Positions 17,778 to 26,171 of a stretch of 64,000 bases of DNA are shown piece by piece; the first letter of the stretch is position 1; every line of letters begins with the position of its first letter. Location of the stretch: NCBI GenBank assembly GCA_965204405.1, contig CBDBEN010000005.1, positions 2,170,001 to 2,234,000 on the forward strand, read 5' to 3'. A model generated the notes under the pieces. That model did no database searches and was not told the origin of the DNA. It worked only from the letters and a program-made list of their open reading frames with translations. A program made the translations under genes and the position numbers. This DNA is from JANQPX01 sp965204405 (lineage in GTDB: Bacteria > Pseudomonadota > Alphaproteobacteria > Geminicoccales > Geminicoccaceae).

Positions 17778-18030
17778 GTGACGTTCTCTTCAGATCGCCG
17801 GAACAGAACGTGCCGCTGGTCAAGCTGACTGATCCGGCTATCCAGAAATCTTCGAAGCTTGCTCGGTGAAAGCGATGCGGTGCTTTGCGCTGACGTCAGT
17901 GTCGGTGCGGTTTTCGGGTTCGTTTGGTTGTGGGAGCTCAAACCAACCAAACCGGCTCTTGACCTATTCCAGGCGGCTTGGCCTTAGAGCCGATACACCT
18001 GAGACAGGCCAATCTCCATAAAAATCGGTG

Positions 18031-19224
18031 TCAGGCATGTTCCGGTGAACGGCCATCGACAACGGCCTGGTAGGCCGCCTCCAGGCGCTGACCGATGGTT
18101 GGCCAGTCGAACAGGTTGGTGACCGTTTCGATACCGCGCTCACCATAGGATTTAAGGCGCTCGCGGTCGGCCAGCATGTCGATGATGCGGCCGGCGAACC
18201 GGTCGGGATCGAGAGGCTCGACTTCACCACCGCCGCCGTCCTTGATCTCACGCCAGATATTGACCTTGTCGGAAATGACTACGGGCAGCCCGCAGGCCAT
18301 CGCTTCGATGACGGCGATGCCGAAATTTTCGGTGTAAGAGGGGAGCGTGAAGAGGTCGGCATCGCGAAGGGCGGCAAGCTTGTCCTCGCCCACCAGCATG
18401 CCGGTGAAGGTGGTCCGGTCGCGCACGCCTGCCGAGGTCAGCATGTTCTCGACCTCAGGCTTGAAGGCATCGTTATCGGGGCCGGCGATCACCAGGTGAA
18501 TGTCGTCACGGCTCCTGGCGATCTTGCCGTAGGCTTTGGCCAGGATGTCCAGGCCCTTCTTGAAGTTGATCCGGCTTAGAAACAACAGGATCGATTTGTC
18601 CCTCGTCTCGGGAAAGCGCTCGCGGAAGGTGCCGCGGGGCGGCAGTGGGCGGTAGTCTTCCATATTGAGCCCGAGCGGGACGACGAAGCCGGGACGGTTG
18701 AAGGTGTAGGGAGCGGCGAGCTTTCGCTCCTCGGCCGTGGTGTAGTGAACGGCGGCGGCCCGCTTGAACAGGCGGTTCTGATAGAGAGCTTCGACGACAA
18801 ACTTGCGCCCGCGATGGCGGGGATAGAGATAGGGATCGAGGCTTCCATGGGGACGAATGATGACCGGCACGCCATGGCGCCTGGCATAGAAGCCCGCGGC
18901 CAGTGTCGTGAACAGATAGAGCGAATGGATGTGAACGACGTCAAAGCGCTTGATCTCGGCGCTGAGTGCTTGGGCCAGCGGTCTGGAAATACGGAAATAA
19001 TCCGGCGGCAGGTCGACGGGAAAGGTGTGAACCGGGACATTGGGGTGATGGTCGGATAGTGGTTGGACCGAAGGTTCGACATAGCCGCCGAAACCATCAT
19101 AGTTGGTGGTGAAGATTTCCACCTGATGGCCGCGGTCCGCCAGGGCAGCCGACATCTCCCGGCAAGCCTTGGCCGGGCCACCATAACGAGCGGACATGGT
19201 CGGAATGACATGCAAGATCCGCAT
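18031..19224 (-). CDS. Glycosyltransferase family 4-type (GT-B)
   Basis: Retaining glycosyltransferase with two Rossmann-like halves, 397 residues. N-terminal motif MRILHVIPTMSARYGGPAKA with the acceptor-side Gly loop; FDVVHIHSLYLFTTLAAGF and VIIRPHGSLDPY are typical of the family. The C-terminal half has FLSRINFKKGLDILAKAYGK, LVIAGPDNDAF and the nucleotide-sugar site FTLPSYTENFGIAVIEAMAC (E-x7-E). It is likely cytoplasmic and involved in exopolysaccharide or lipopolysaccharide assembly. ATG 19224 is preferred to the in-frame start five codons upstream, because homologues begin at MRILHV. Confidence 0.9.
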   Translation of the reverse strand: MRILHVIPTMSARYGGPAKACREMSAALADRGHQVEIFTTNYDGFGGYVEPSVQPLSDHHPNVPVHTFPVDLPPDYFRISRPLAQALSAEIKRFDVVHIHSLYLFTTLAAGFYARRHGVPVIIRPHGSLDPYLYPRHRGRKFVVEALYQNRLFKRAAAVHYTTAEERKLAAPYTFNRPGFVVPLGLNMEDYRPLPPRGTFRERFPETRDKSILLFLSRINFKKGLDILAKAYGKIARSRDDIHLVIAGPDNDAFKPEVENMLTSAGVRDRTTFTGMLVGEDKLAALRDADLFTLPSYTENFGIAVIEAMACGLPVVISDKVNIWREIKDGGGGEVEPLDPDRFAGRIIDMLADRERLKSYGERGIETVTNLFDWPTIGQRLEAAYQAVVDGRSPEHA

Positions 19225-19727
19225 CGATACACCCCACAATGATCAAACAGGACGATAGGCCAAAAATATTGGTCGGTACACGCCGGTGTTCTAAAGCAAT
19301 CCGATGGGCTTGAGATCATCGGATTCGACTAATGCGATTAAATTGAGACGGCCGACCAACGCCCTGATAGTCCAGAGCGGGGCCGGCCGCAAGCGTCTTC
19401 AAGCGTTTGTCTCATATTTTCGAAATGTTGTTAGATATCAGACAATGTTCGCCTCATGGGTTAGAACGGCACGAAATCAACATACTCTGACACTAACCCC
19501 CCTCTGGAGCCGGATCCGATTTGCTTGATCGGACTATGCTCTTGAGCGTCGCCGTTGCGTTCGGTGACGTGAAGACCTTGGTATCCGGGTGCTTGACCTC
19601 CTCCTTTTGGGCCGCCGTCTAATAGAAGTCCGCGGCAGGCGTCTGCGGGAGCGTCTTCTCTGCGGGAGGGGCGCACGCGGTTGGCCTTCGGATCGTGCAG
19701 AAGCACCACCCGAGCCGGATGCTCCCG
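19225..19727. other. Intergenic stretch with no convincing gene
   Basis: About 500 bases between the beta-helix gene and the glycosyltransferase gene. The half nearer the glycosyltransferase is AT-richer than the surroundings, as expected for its promoter region. On the minus strand an 82-codon open frame (19709 to 19461, GTG start) follows the beta-helix gene after 18 bases. It is Gly/Arg/Pro-rich, resembles nothing I know and has a poorly placed ribosome-binding site, so I do not call it as a gene. Confidence 0.5.
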
Positions 19728-21431
19728 CTAGGCGAAAGGGCTGGTGCTCTGGAACTTCCAACCTCCCCCGTCCTGGGTCAGCAGGTAGTAGTTGTCGCTG
19801 CCATTGTCGGTAAGGGTGCAAGCGGTATGAACGCGGCCGAAGAGGCCGATATTGTCGCCGTCGAGGATGATGGCAGGCTGGGCTTGGGAAAAGCTCGAAA
19901 TCAGGTCGAGACCGTTAACCCGATAACCGCGCCCGGCAAAGCGGACGGGCGGATCGGTGACATTGCCGCTCTCGCCCCGGATCTGGATATAGCCGATCGA
20001 TCCGGAGACGGCGTCGATGTGAACGATATCTTCGCCCGGCGGCATGGTGGCGCCTTGGGGGCTTTCCGAATAATAGGCATCGACCACCGGCCCGATATGC
20101 TCTTTGCGGTTCAGGCTTTCGACTGCATAGAGATGAAGGGCGGCAACGGCAGAATAGCTGTCGACCCGGCCGATATGCAGGTTTTCGGTGTTGGTGATGG
20201 AAATCGGGCAGCGACCGGAATAATGGGTGACGCGATCGATCGAGACGCCGTCCGGGGCATATTCGCCGGCAAAGTCGGCGGCGCCGTAGACATAGATGGC
20301 GCCGCTGCCATTGCTGCTGGCATTCACGGCGCCGCCGCCGCTGGACGTTGAAAGCTGGAAGCTGGTGCCGTTGCGATTGACCACATGATAAACCTGGAAG
20401 CGGTTGAAGCCGCCGGGCATGCCGCCTGTGGCGTTATGCGCCGAGACGAACAAGGTCTGGCCGTTCTGGAACGGGTTGGCGCCATTGCTGACCGTGAACC
20501 GGTCATTGGCCGCGGAGAAGGTGACCCGCCGCGCGAACGGCAGGCTGTCGGTAATCCCGTAATGGCTGCCTTCGATCCAGATATTCTGATAGGTCCAGCC
20601 ATAGTGATTGGCACCATGGTGAATGAACCCGCAGCCGTGATTGCCATGTTTGGCCGTGACGTTCACGACGCAATTGCTGACCACGCCGAAGCTGTGGAGC
20701 CAGGCGGCATTGATGCCGGGATCACCGATTCCCGACGGCACGAAGTCGGTGACATAGGCGATACAGCAGGGACCGACGGCCATGCCTGCGGTGGTGCAGC
20801 GATTGAGCCCGGTGGTGAGATCCTGGCTGCCGGATCCGGTGTTCAGGACGAAGCCCAGATTGTCGTAGACATGCACACGATTGAAACGGTCCTGGACCGT
20901 GGCACCGCCAGGGTCGGTAATCCGGAAGATGTCTTCGCCGGCCGTGCGGCCGATCAGCGTCGAGGCCCAGGGGCTGGCGCCCTGGAACTTGATCGCCCGA
21001 CCATGGGGTACGTTCAGGCGGTTGACGGAATAATTTCCAGGCGGCAAATAGACCACGCCATCGTTGGCGGTGGCATTGATGGCGTCTTGGATGGCGCTCG
21101 TGTCGTCGGTGGTGCCATCACCCGCGGCATTGAACGGGGAGGCCTGGACATTGATCGTTCCATCCCCGCTGCCGGATGAGACAACAGGAAGATTGGAGAG
21201 GGCGACGCTTCTGAAGGAACCATCGGTTTGCTCGACTGCAATCTTGGCGCTGCTGGCGGGGCTTGCCTGCTCGGCAAGGGCTGTGATGGTAACATCACCG
21301 CTTTGCCCGAGAATGCTCTGATTTTGAAGTGCCTCGATCTCGTCCTTGGCAGCCTGGAGGTTGTTGCGCAAATCGGTCTTGACGGCAGGCACGCCGTCCA
21401 GGGGTTTGGTTGGATCAATGGCACTTACCAT
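19728..21431 (-). CDS. Right-handed beta-helix protein, phage tail-spike-like (pectate-lyase superfamily fold)
   Basis: 567 residues, no signal peptide. The N-terminus (AIDPTKPLDGVPAVKTDLRN, then LQAAKDEIEAL) resembles the attachment segment of phage tail fibres and spikes. Residues about 100-130 hold the pectate-lyase-3 type entry to a beta-helix: FNAAGDGTTDDTSAIQDAIN, then GVVYLPPGNYSVNRL. The helix continues through NVTAKHGNHGCGFIHHGANH and ENLHIGRVDSYSAVAALHL. Between about 295 and 375 an inserted module (FQNGQTLFVSAHNATGGMPG, then YHVVNRNGTSFQLSTS) resembles a small repeat common in tail fibres. No other phage genes are nearby. Possible roles are polysaccharide lyase, depolymerase or surface protein. 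A good minus-strand promoter lies upstream. Confidence 0.8.
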   Translation of the reverse strand: MVSAIDPTKPLDGVPAVKTDLRNNLQAAKDEIEALQNQSILGQSGDVTITALAEQASPASSAKIAVEQTDGSFRSVALSNLPVVSSGSGDGTINVQASPFNAAGDGTTDDTSAIQDAINATANDGVVYLPPGNYSVNRLNVPHGRAIKFQGASPWASTLIGRTAGEDIFRITDPGGATVQDRFNRVHVYDNLGFVLNTGSGSQDLTTGLNRCTTAGMAVGPCCIAYVTDFVPSGIGDPGINAAWLHSFGVVSNCVVNVTAKHGNHGCGFIHHGANHYGWTYQNIWIEGSHYGITDSLPFARRVTFSAANDRFTVSNGANPFQNGQTLFVSAHNATGGMPGGFNRFQVYHVVNRNGTSFQLSTSSGGGAVNASSNGSGAIYVYGAADFAGEYAPDGVSIDRVTHYSGRCPISITNTENLHIGRVDSYSAVAALHLYAVESLNRKEHIGPVVDAYYSESPQGATMPPGEDIVHIDAVSGSIGYIQIRGESGNVTDPPVRFAGRGYRVNGLDLISSFSQAQPAIILDGDNIGLFGRVHTACTLTDNGSDNYYLLTQDGGGWKFQSTSPFA

Positions 21432-21478
21432 ATTTCTTGGTCCACTTTTTGAAGGGTGGGAAAGAACAGGCGTAGGTT

Positions 21479-21507
21479 TAATATCCTAGTTATAGGTTTT
21501 TTGTCAA
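21479..21507 (-). promoter_or_regulatory. Sigma-70 promoter for the beta-helix gene
   Basis: On the minus strand, TTGACA (complement of 21502-21507) and ATATTA (complement of 21479-21484) are separated by 17 bases. It lies about 45 bases before the ATG of the beta-helix gene, in an AT-rich gap. This indicates the gene can be transcribed alone. Confidence 0.65.
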
Positions 21508-21582
21508 CTTGCGGTTTGATTGGCTTCAGTCATTGCGAGGTGCTTAAATGGGGCTCAATGGCATGATCGGGAAAGAGCGGGC

Positions 21583-22410
21583 ATGAAGGTTTCGATTGTC
21601 ACGCTGTCGTTTAATCAAGGCCAGTTCCTGGAAACGGCGATCCGATCCGTCGTTGAACAGGAAAAGGTCGATCTTGACTACATCCTCGTTGATCCCGGTT
21701 CAACCGATGACAGTCGTTCGATCATCGAAAGCTACAGGGACAGAATCAGCGAGGTGGTCCTCGAGCGCGACGACGGTCCGGCAGATGGTCTGAACAAAGG
21801 ATTCGAGCGCGCTTCAGGCGATATCTACGGCTTTCTCAATGCAGACGACGTCTTGAAGCCGGGTGCGCTCGCCGGGGTTGTTCAGGCCTTTCATGATCAT
21901 CCCGAAGCCGACATCATCTCCGGGCATGGCCATTTGATCGACGCCGAAGGTCAACCCATCAGGCGGATGTACACCGACCGTTTCAGCCTTTGGGGTTATC
22001 TCTATGGCGGCGTCGTTCTGCTGCAGCAATCCACCTTCTTTCGAGCGCGGGCGTTCGATGTCGCCGGCGGCTTCAATAGCGACAATCGCACCTGCTGGGA
22101 CGGTGAGCTGTGGCTGGACATGGCGCTTGCGGGGAAGCGATTCTTTCGCGTCAATAAATTCTGGTCGGCTTTTCGCGTCTATGAATCATCGATCACCGGC
22201 TCGATCGCTAATAATGGCGACCACAGAGCTGCCTATGAGCGTGATCGCCGGCGGATGTTTTTGAAGGCGAGAGGGCGGCTGCCAGGTGGCCTGAGGGACA
22301 AAGGTCAGTGGCTCGCAGCACGTGCCGTCAAATGGGGCACCAACCCCGTCGCCCTTTCGGCGCGCCTTGCTTCGCTGCTAAGCTCGAAAGCCCGCCGCAG
22401 CCCGGTTTGA
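21583..22410 (+). CDS. Glycosyltransferase family 2
   Basis: Inverting GT-A glycosyltransferase, 275 residues. MKVSIVTLSFNQGQFLETAI forms the first nucleotide-binding strand; VDPGSTDDSRSIIESY holds the usual Asp, DDGPADGLNKGFERASGDIY follows, and FLNADDVLKPGAL contains the DxD-equivalent metal site. RTCWDGELWLDMALAGKRFF matches the acceptor-side ED-like motif. It probably adds a sugar during surface polysaccharide synthesis. ATG 21583 was chosen over an in-frame start 21 codons upstream because the family begins at this strand. It is followed by palindrome copy 3. Confidence 0.9.
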   Translation: MKVSIVTLSFNQGQFLETAIRSVVEQEKVDLDYILVDPGSTDDSRSIIESYRDRISEVVLERDDGPADGLNKGFERASGDIYGFLNADDVLKPGALAGVVQAFHDHPEADIISGHGHLIDAEGQPIRRMYTDRFSLWGYLYGGVVLLQQSTFFRARAFDVAGGFNSDNRTCWDGELWLDMALAGKRFFRVNKFWSAFRVYESSITGSIANNGDHRAAYERDRRRMFLKARGRLPGGLRDKGQWLAARAVKWGTNPVALSARLASLLSSKARRSPV

Positions 22411-22422
22411 TTGGGTTCCGTT

Positions 22423-22499
22423 CCAGCTCTCTCCCCCATCCCAATCCCCGGATATTGTCCGGGTACGCTGTCGGGTGGCTGGGAGGGGGAGAGAGCTGG
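22423..22499. repeat. Long palindrome, copy 3
   Basis: Left arm begins CCAGCTCTCTCCCCC, right arm ends GGGGGAGAGAGCTGG at 22499. The outer 15 pairs are perfect, the inner part has one bulge and a few mismatches. The loop contains a second small hairpin, CCGGA-TATTG-TCCGG. It lies between two convergent genes, where it could end transcription from either side, though no U-tract is present. Confidence 0.88.
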
Positions 22500-22514
22500 T
22501 GCTGTCCGGAAAAA

Positions 22515-23306
22515 CTAAACAACCGGTAACGCTCTGATCTCGGCGGTTTTGGTCTTGCCGGCACCCAGCATCAGGGAGAGATCGCTGCCGGTCAGGATAA
22601 AGCGGAAACCCATGGCGACGCAGCGCTCGATCAAGGGGGATTGATAGATGCCGCCGAGGCCTGGATAGATGCCGTTCGCCTTGCAAGCCGTGACGATCGT
22701 CTCCAGGGCCTCGATCATCCTGGGATGATCCAGCTCGCCGGGAATACCGAGTTCCATGCTCAGATCGTTGGCGCCGACCAGGAGGATATCGACCCCCGGC
22801 GTGGCTGCAATCTTGGCAGCATTGGCAACCGCTTCTTCGGTTTCGATCATCAAGACGACCAGGGTGGACTCATTGACGGCTTTAGCCGCTTCGCCAAGGG
22901 GTATGGAGGCGAAATCGAGCTGGGGGAGGGCGCCGGTCACCGAGCGTTTGCCGATCGGCGGGTAGCGGCAGTGCCGCACCATGGACGCGGCGATCTCGGG
23001 CGTGTCGACATGGGGCACGACGATTCCCTGAGCGCCGCCATCCAGGGCCTTGGCGGCGTGGTAATGCTCGAAGCCCGGCACACGCACGATCGGGGTGATG
23101 CCGGCATCCTGGGCGGCGCATGAGATCTGGGCGGCATCGTCCAGGCTCATGGCGCTGTGCTCCTGATCGATGAACAGCCAATCGAAGCCTGCGGTTTTCA
23201 TGATCTTGGCGATGTCGACGGTGCGCGCCTGGCGAAGGCCGATGCCGATCGCAAGCTCGCCGGCGAGAAGGCGCTCCTTGGCAGTGTTGCGGATGGTGGT
23301 TGTCAC
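22515..23306 (-). CDS. HpcH/HpaI-family aldolase
   Basis: Class II (metal-dependent) pyruvate-type aldolase of the HpaI family, which cleaves or forms 4-hydroxy-2-oxo acids; a TIM barrel. Visible motifs: FDWLFIDQEHSAMSLDDAAQ, PIVRVPGFEHYHAAKALDGG, AQGIVVPHVDTPE, VVLMIETEEAVANAAKIAAT with the metal Glu, and GVDILLVGANDLSMELGIPG with the metal Asp. I take the GTG at 23306 as start (263 residues, AGAGG about eight bases before). The frame stays open to 23486, but that would overlap the dodecin gene and add non-family residues. The precise substrate is not determinable. Confidence 0.88.
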   Translation of the reverse strand: MTTTIRNTAKERLLAGELAIGIGLRQARTVDIAKIMKTAGFDWLFIDQEHSAMSLDDAAQISCAAQDAGITPIVRVPGFEHYHAAKALDGGAQGIVVPHVDTPEIAASMVRHCRYPPIGKRSVTGALPQLDFASIPLGEAAKAVNESTLVVLMIETEEAVANAAKIAATPGVDILLVGANDLSMELGIPGELDHPRMIEALETIVTACKANGIYPGLGGIYQSPLIERCVAMGFRFILTGSDLSLMLGAGKTKTAEIRALPVV

Positions 23307-23394
23307 TGGTCGGGCCTCTTGGTTTTTTATAGGCAGAGCGGCAGGCGACGGCATGCCTCGATCATCAGGCACACCACCGCCCTCGGCAGATCCG

Positions 23395-23595
23395 CTAGTC
23401 GAGAATGAAGGTGACGTCCAGATTGACCCGGTATTCGACAATTTTGTTTTTGTTGACCACCACCTTTTGGCTCTTGACCCAGGCACCTTTGACGTTCTTC
23501 AGCGTTTTCGTAGCGCGCTTGATGCCGACCTTGACGGCGTCCTCGAAGCTTTTTGGCGAGCTTGCGATAATTTCGGTAACGCGGGCGACTGACAT
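23395..23595 (-). CDS. Dodecin, small flavin-binding protein
   Basis: 66-residue dodecin; twelve copies form a hollow sphere that stores or buffers flavin. The whole family pattern is present: VARVTEIIASSPKSFEDAV, GIKRATKTLKNVKGAWVKSQ with the flavin-stacking Trp, then VVVNKNKIVEYRVNLDVTFI. Start ATG 23595 has AAGGA about seven bases before it; an ATG five codons upstream overlaps this ribosome-binding site and is not used. It stands between cinA and the aldolase gene on the same strand. Confidence 0.95.
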   Translation of the reverse strand: MSVARVTEIIASSPKSFEDAVKVGIKRATKTLKNVKGAWVKSQKVVVNKNKIVEYRVNLDVTFILD

Positions 23596-23681
23596 GGTTT
23601 TTTCCTTCATTCAACATGAGTTAGTCTTGAAAAGACCAGACTGGACCCAGTTGGCCGAAGGCACAAGAGATCACCACGGCT

Positions 23682-24170
23682 TCAACTGATCGCCTTTTTG
23701 ATGTGCTCAAGCGCAGCTTGGAGCGTGGCCTCCCGCACCATCCGGCGATCGCCGTCGAAGACTTCCCGGACATGCTCGGTTCGATTCTCCGTTGCCAGTG
23801 CCCGATGCACCAGCCCGACGGGTTTCCCAGGCGATCCGCCGCCAGGCCCCGCAACCCCCGTAACCGCCACCGCCAAGTCAACGCCGGCGCGCGTCCGCGC
23901 CCCTTCGGCCATAGCACGGGCGACCTCTTCGCTTACGGCGCCGAAGCGCAGGAGCAGATCGGCGGGCACACCCAAAAGGTCTTGTTTGGCCTGATTGCTG
24001 TAGACGACAAAACCGCGATCAAGCACCGCCGACGAGCCTGCGATCTCGGTTAGGCAGGCACTGATCAGGCCACCGGTGCAGGATTCCGCGGTTGCCAGTT
24101 TGATTTTTTTCGCTGTGCAGGTCGCGATGATCTCGGCGGCGAGTTCAAGGTTTTTTGGGGAGAAGGTCAT
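23682..24170 (-). CDS. pncC: NMN deamidase PncC / CinA C-terminal domain protein
   Basis: Stand-alone CinA C-terminal domain, 162 residues; this domain hydrolyses the amide of nicotinamide mononucleotide to recycle NAD. Motifs: TAESCTGGLISACLTEIAGS, GFVVYSNQAKQDLLGVP, GAVSEEVARAMAEGARTRAG and AVTGVAGPGGGSPGKPVGLV. The start ATG 24170 overlaps the stop of pgpA by four bases (ATGA), which indicates translational coupling. The long upstream extension of the open frame is pgpA in another frame. Confidence 0.93.
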   Translation of the reverse strand: MTFSPKNLELAAEIIATCTAKKIKLATAESCTGGLISACLTEIAGSSAVLDRGFVVYSNQAKQDLLGVPADLLLRFGAVSEEVARAMAEGARTRAGVDLAVAVTGVAGPGGGSPGKPVGLVHRALATENRTEHVREVFDGDRRMVREATLQAALEHIKKAIS

Positions 24171-24655
24171 AGGCTCAGCAATCCGGCAGCCAGGAACACC
24201 ACGATGCCAGCATAAAGGGCGGCGACGACGTCGTCGATCATCACGCCGAAGGCTCCGAGTACATGCCGGTCGAGCCAGCTGATCGGCCACGGTTTGAAGA
24301 TATCGAAAAAACGAAAGGCAACGAAGCCCAGGAGAAAAGCCGGCAGGCTCAGCGGCGCTGCCAGGAGCGTCAGCCACTGGCCGGCCACCTCGTCGATGAC
24401 GACAGCGCCCGGGTCATGCCCGCCGACCTCGGCCATATAGCGTTTTGCGGCCCAGAGACCGAGGGTGAACACGACAATCGTTGCCAGCAAAAGCAGCCAG
24501 GGACCGCCCAAAGTCATCAGAACCCAGGCGAAGGGCAGGGCGGCGATCGATCCGTAGGTGCCGGGGGCCTTGGGCAGATGGCCGATATGAAACCAGGTGG
24601 CAAGCAAGGTTGCCAAGTTGCTTGCGGCGGAGCCAGGTTTGCCAATGAGGGGCAT
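24167..24655 (-). CDS. pgpA: Phosphatidylglycerophosphatase A
   Basis: Inner-membrane phosphatase that dephosphorylates phosphatidylglycerophosphate to phosphatidylglycerol. 162 residues with four hydrophobic segments; motifs APGTYGSIAALPFAWVL, DPGAVVIDEVAGQWLTL (acidic catalytic stretch) and FRFFDIFKPWPISWLDRH are the family hallmarks. It is coupled to pncC by a 4-base overlap. Three bases separate its ATG from the CTAG-ended element copy B, which in turn ends in the stop codon of ispDF. Before insertion, ispDF and pgpA would have been three bases apart. Confidence 0.94.
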   Translation of the reverse strand: MPLIGKPGSAASNLATLLATWFHIGHLPKAPGTYGSIAALPFAWVLMTLGGPWLLLLATIVVFTLGLWAAKRYMAEVGGHDPGAVVIDEVAGQWLTLLAAPLSLPAFLLGFVAFRFFDIFKPWPISWLDRHVLGAFGVMIDDVVAALYAGIVVFLAAGLLSL

Positions 24656-24658
24656 GGC

Positions 24659-24771
24659 CTAGTGGTGTGTCCTCAACGGAGGAGTCCCAACCATGACGCT
24701 CTTGAGCTTGGGCGCATACCGGCGATCTTGACGATGGAAGCGGGAATCAAATGCTGCGGACATTCCACTAG
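24659..24771. repeat. CTAG-ended element, copy B
   Basis: 113-bp copy with the clearest terminal inverted repeats: left CTAGTGGTGTGTCC (24659-24672), right GGACATTCCACTAG (24758-24771), matching at 12 of 14 positions. Internal block CGCATACCGGCGATCTTG. It fills the whole ispDF-pgpA gap; the right CTAG gives ispDF its TAG stop on the minus strand. It resembles a miniature transposable element. Confidence 0.88.
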
Positions 24772-25919
24772 CCTGGCAGCAGGACGGTGGCGACGGCTTG
24801 CGCGGCGATGCCTTCGCCGCGCCCGGTGAAGCCCAGCCGTTCGGTCGTGGTGGCCTTGACGCTCACGCGATGCTGGGGAAGCGCCAGCAGTTCGGCCAGG
24901 CGCTCGACCATCCGGGCGCGATAGGGGCCGATCTTCGGGCGCTCGCAGATCAGGGTGATGTCCACATGCTCGATCAGGCCGCCGACCTCACAGATAAGAT
25001 CGGCGGCATGGTGCAGGAAAAGGGTCGAGTCGGCGCCTTTCCACTGGGGATCGCTCGGTGGAAAATGGCTGCCGATATCGCCCACCGCCAGGGCGCCGAG
25101 CAGGGCGTCGGTGATCGCGTGCAGGCCCACATCGGCATCGGAATGGCCGATCATGCAAAACGGTTCGGGCAGGGTCAGGCCCATCAGGATGAGACCATCG
25201 CCGGGCTCCAGACGGTGGACGTCGAAGCCCATGCCGGTGCGTGCGCGAAGGCCGGCGCTCAACTGACGTTCGGCACGCTCGAGATCGTCGACCTCCGTGA
25301 TCTTAAGATTGCCTTCGTCGCCTTCGACGATGGTGACGCCAAGCTTGCATGCCTCGGCAACGGCGGCGTCGTCGGTCATGGCATGGCCTTTCATTTGCCG
25401 GTGGGCTTCCAAGATGGGCCGATAGGCAAAGCCTTGGGGCGTTTGCGCGCGAAAAAGGCCCTGCCGATCGACGGTCTCACCGACCACACCATTCTCGGCC
25501 CGTTTCAGGGTGTCGGCGACCGGCAAAGCCGGCACCGCACCGTCTCGGCGGTCCAGGGCGTCGATCACCCGATCGATGACCGGTGCGCCGATCAGCGGCC
25601 TGGCGCCGTCATGGATCAGCACCTTGCCGGGAGGGCGGTCGAGCAGGCTTTCCAGGCCGAGACGCGCCGAATCCTGCCTTGTATCGCCGCCGAAAACAGG
25701 GTCCATCAGATCCAGCCCGTGGGCCGCCTCGTGATAGATCGCCTGGTCGTCCGGATGGATCACGGCGCGAACACCGCTAACCCTGGGGTGGTCGGCAAAG
25801 GCTTTCAGGGTTTGCCTAAGCATCGGATTGCCGAGCAGCGGCAGATATTGCTTCGGCCGCTCACTGCCGAAACGCGTGCCGCGGCCTGATGCGACGATAA
25901 TGGCGATGCAGCTCTGCAC
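24768..25919 (-). CDS. ispDF: Bifunctional IspD/IspF enzyme of the MEP isoprenoid pathway
   Basis: Fusion of 2-C-methyl-D-erythritol 4-phosphate cytidylyltransferase (IspD, residues 1 to about 225) and 2-C-methyl-D-erythritol 2,4-cyclodiphosphate synthase (IspF, about 228-383). IspD motifs: ASGRGTRFGSERPKQYLPL and LIHDGARPLIG. IspF motifs: GMGFDVHRL, GHSDADVGLHAITDALLGAL with metal ligands, and GDIGSHFPPSDPQWKGADS. The fusion is typical of alphaproteobacteria. It faces away from ntrB across element copy C, and its TAG stop lies in element copy B. Confidence 0.96.
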   Translation of the reverse strand: MQSCIAIIVASGRGTRFGSERPKQYLPLLGNPMLRQTLKAFADHPRVSGVRAVIHPDDQAIYHEAAHGLDLMDPVFGGDTRQDSARLGLESLLDRPPGKVLIHDGARPLIGAPVIDRVIDALDRRDGAVPALPVADTLKRAENGVVGETVDRQGLFRAQTPQGFAYRPILEAHRQMKGHAMTDDAAVAEACKLGVTIVEGDEGNLKITEVDDLERAERQLSAGLRARTGMGFDVHRLEPGDGLILMGLTLPEPFCMIGHSDADVGLHAITDALLGALAVGDIGSHFPPSDPQWKGADSTLFLHHAADLICEVGGLIEHVDITLICERPKIGPYRARMVERLAELLALPQHRVSVKATTTERLGFTGRGEGIAAQAVATVLLPG

Positions 25920-25936
25920 GCAAATCTCCCGGAACC

Positions 25937-26046
25937 CTTGCGGTGCTCGTTGCGAGACATCAGCAAACGAGCCCCGCGAAGCTTGGCCGCATACCGTCGA
26001 CCCGAGCGGTCGCGGCGGGAACCAAATGAGGTGGTCATACCACCAG
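25937..26046. repeat. CTAG-ended element, copy C (ends decayed)
   Basis: 110-bp copy. The internal blocks CGCATACCGTCGACCCGAG and GCGGGAACCAAATGAGGTGG align with copy B base for base in spacing; the ends read CTTG and CCAG where CTAG is expected. The right end is the palindrome GGTGGTCATACCACC. It lies between divergent ispDF and ntrB, so it forms part of both upstream regions. Confidence 0.82.
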
Positions 26047-26171
26047 TGTTAGCGTCCCGTTCGGGATCTTGCCACCGGCTTTCCCGGCGCGTATCTTTTG
26101 CCCCTATTTTGTGCAGTAATCGGGAGTGCATAAGAATTAGACAGCGTTCGGCCTCATATGGCGGCGATGCC

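Noticed and set aside
19461..19709. 82-codon minus-strand frame after the beta-helix gene
   Set aside because: Low-complexity Gly/Arg/Pro composition, GTG start with badly spaced ribosome-binding site, no family resemblance.
26030..26044. GntR/FadR-type operator TGGTCATACCA before ntrB
   Set aside because: The palindrome is the right end of the dispersed CTAG-ended element; related ends occur at unrelated genes, so it is more likely repeat sequence than a specific operator.
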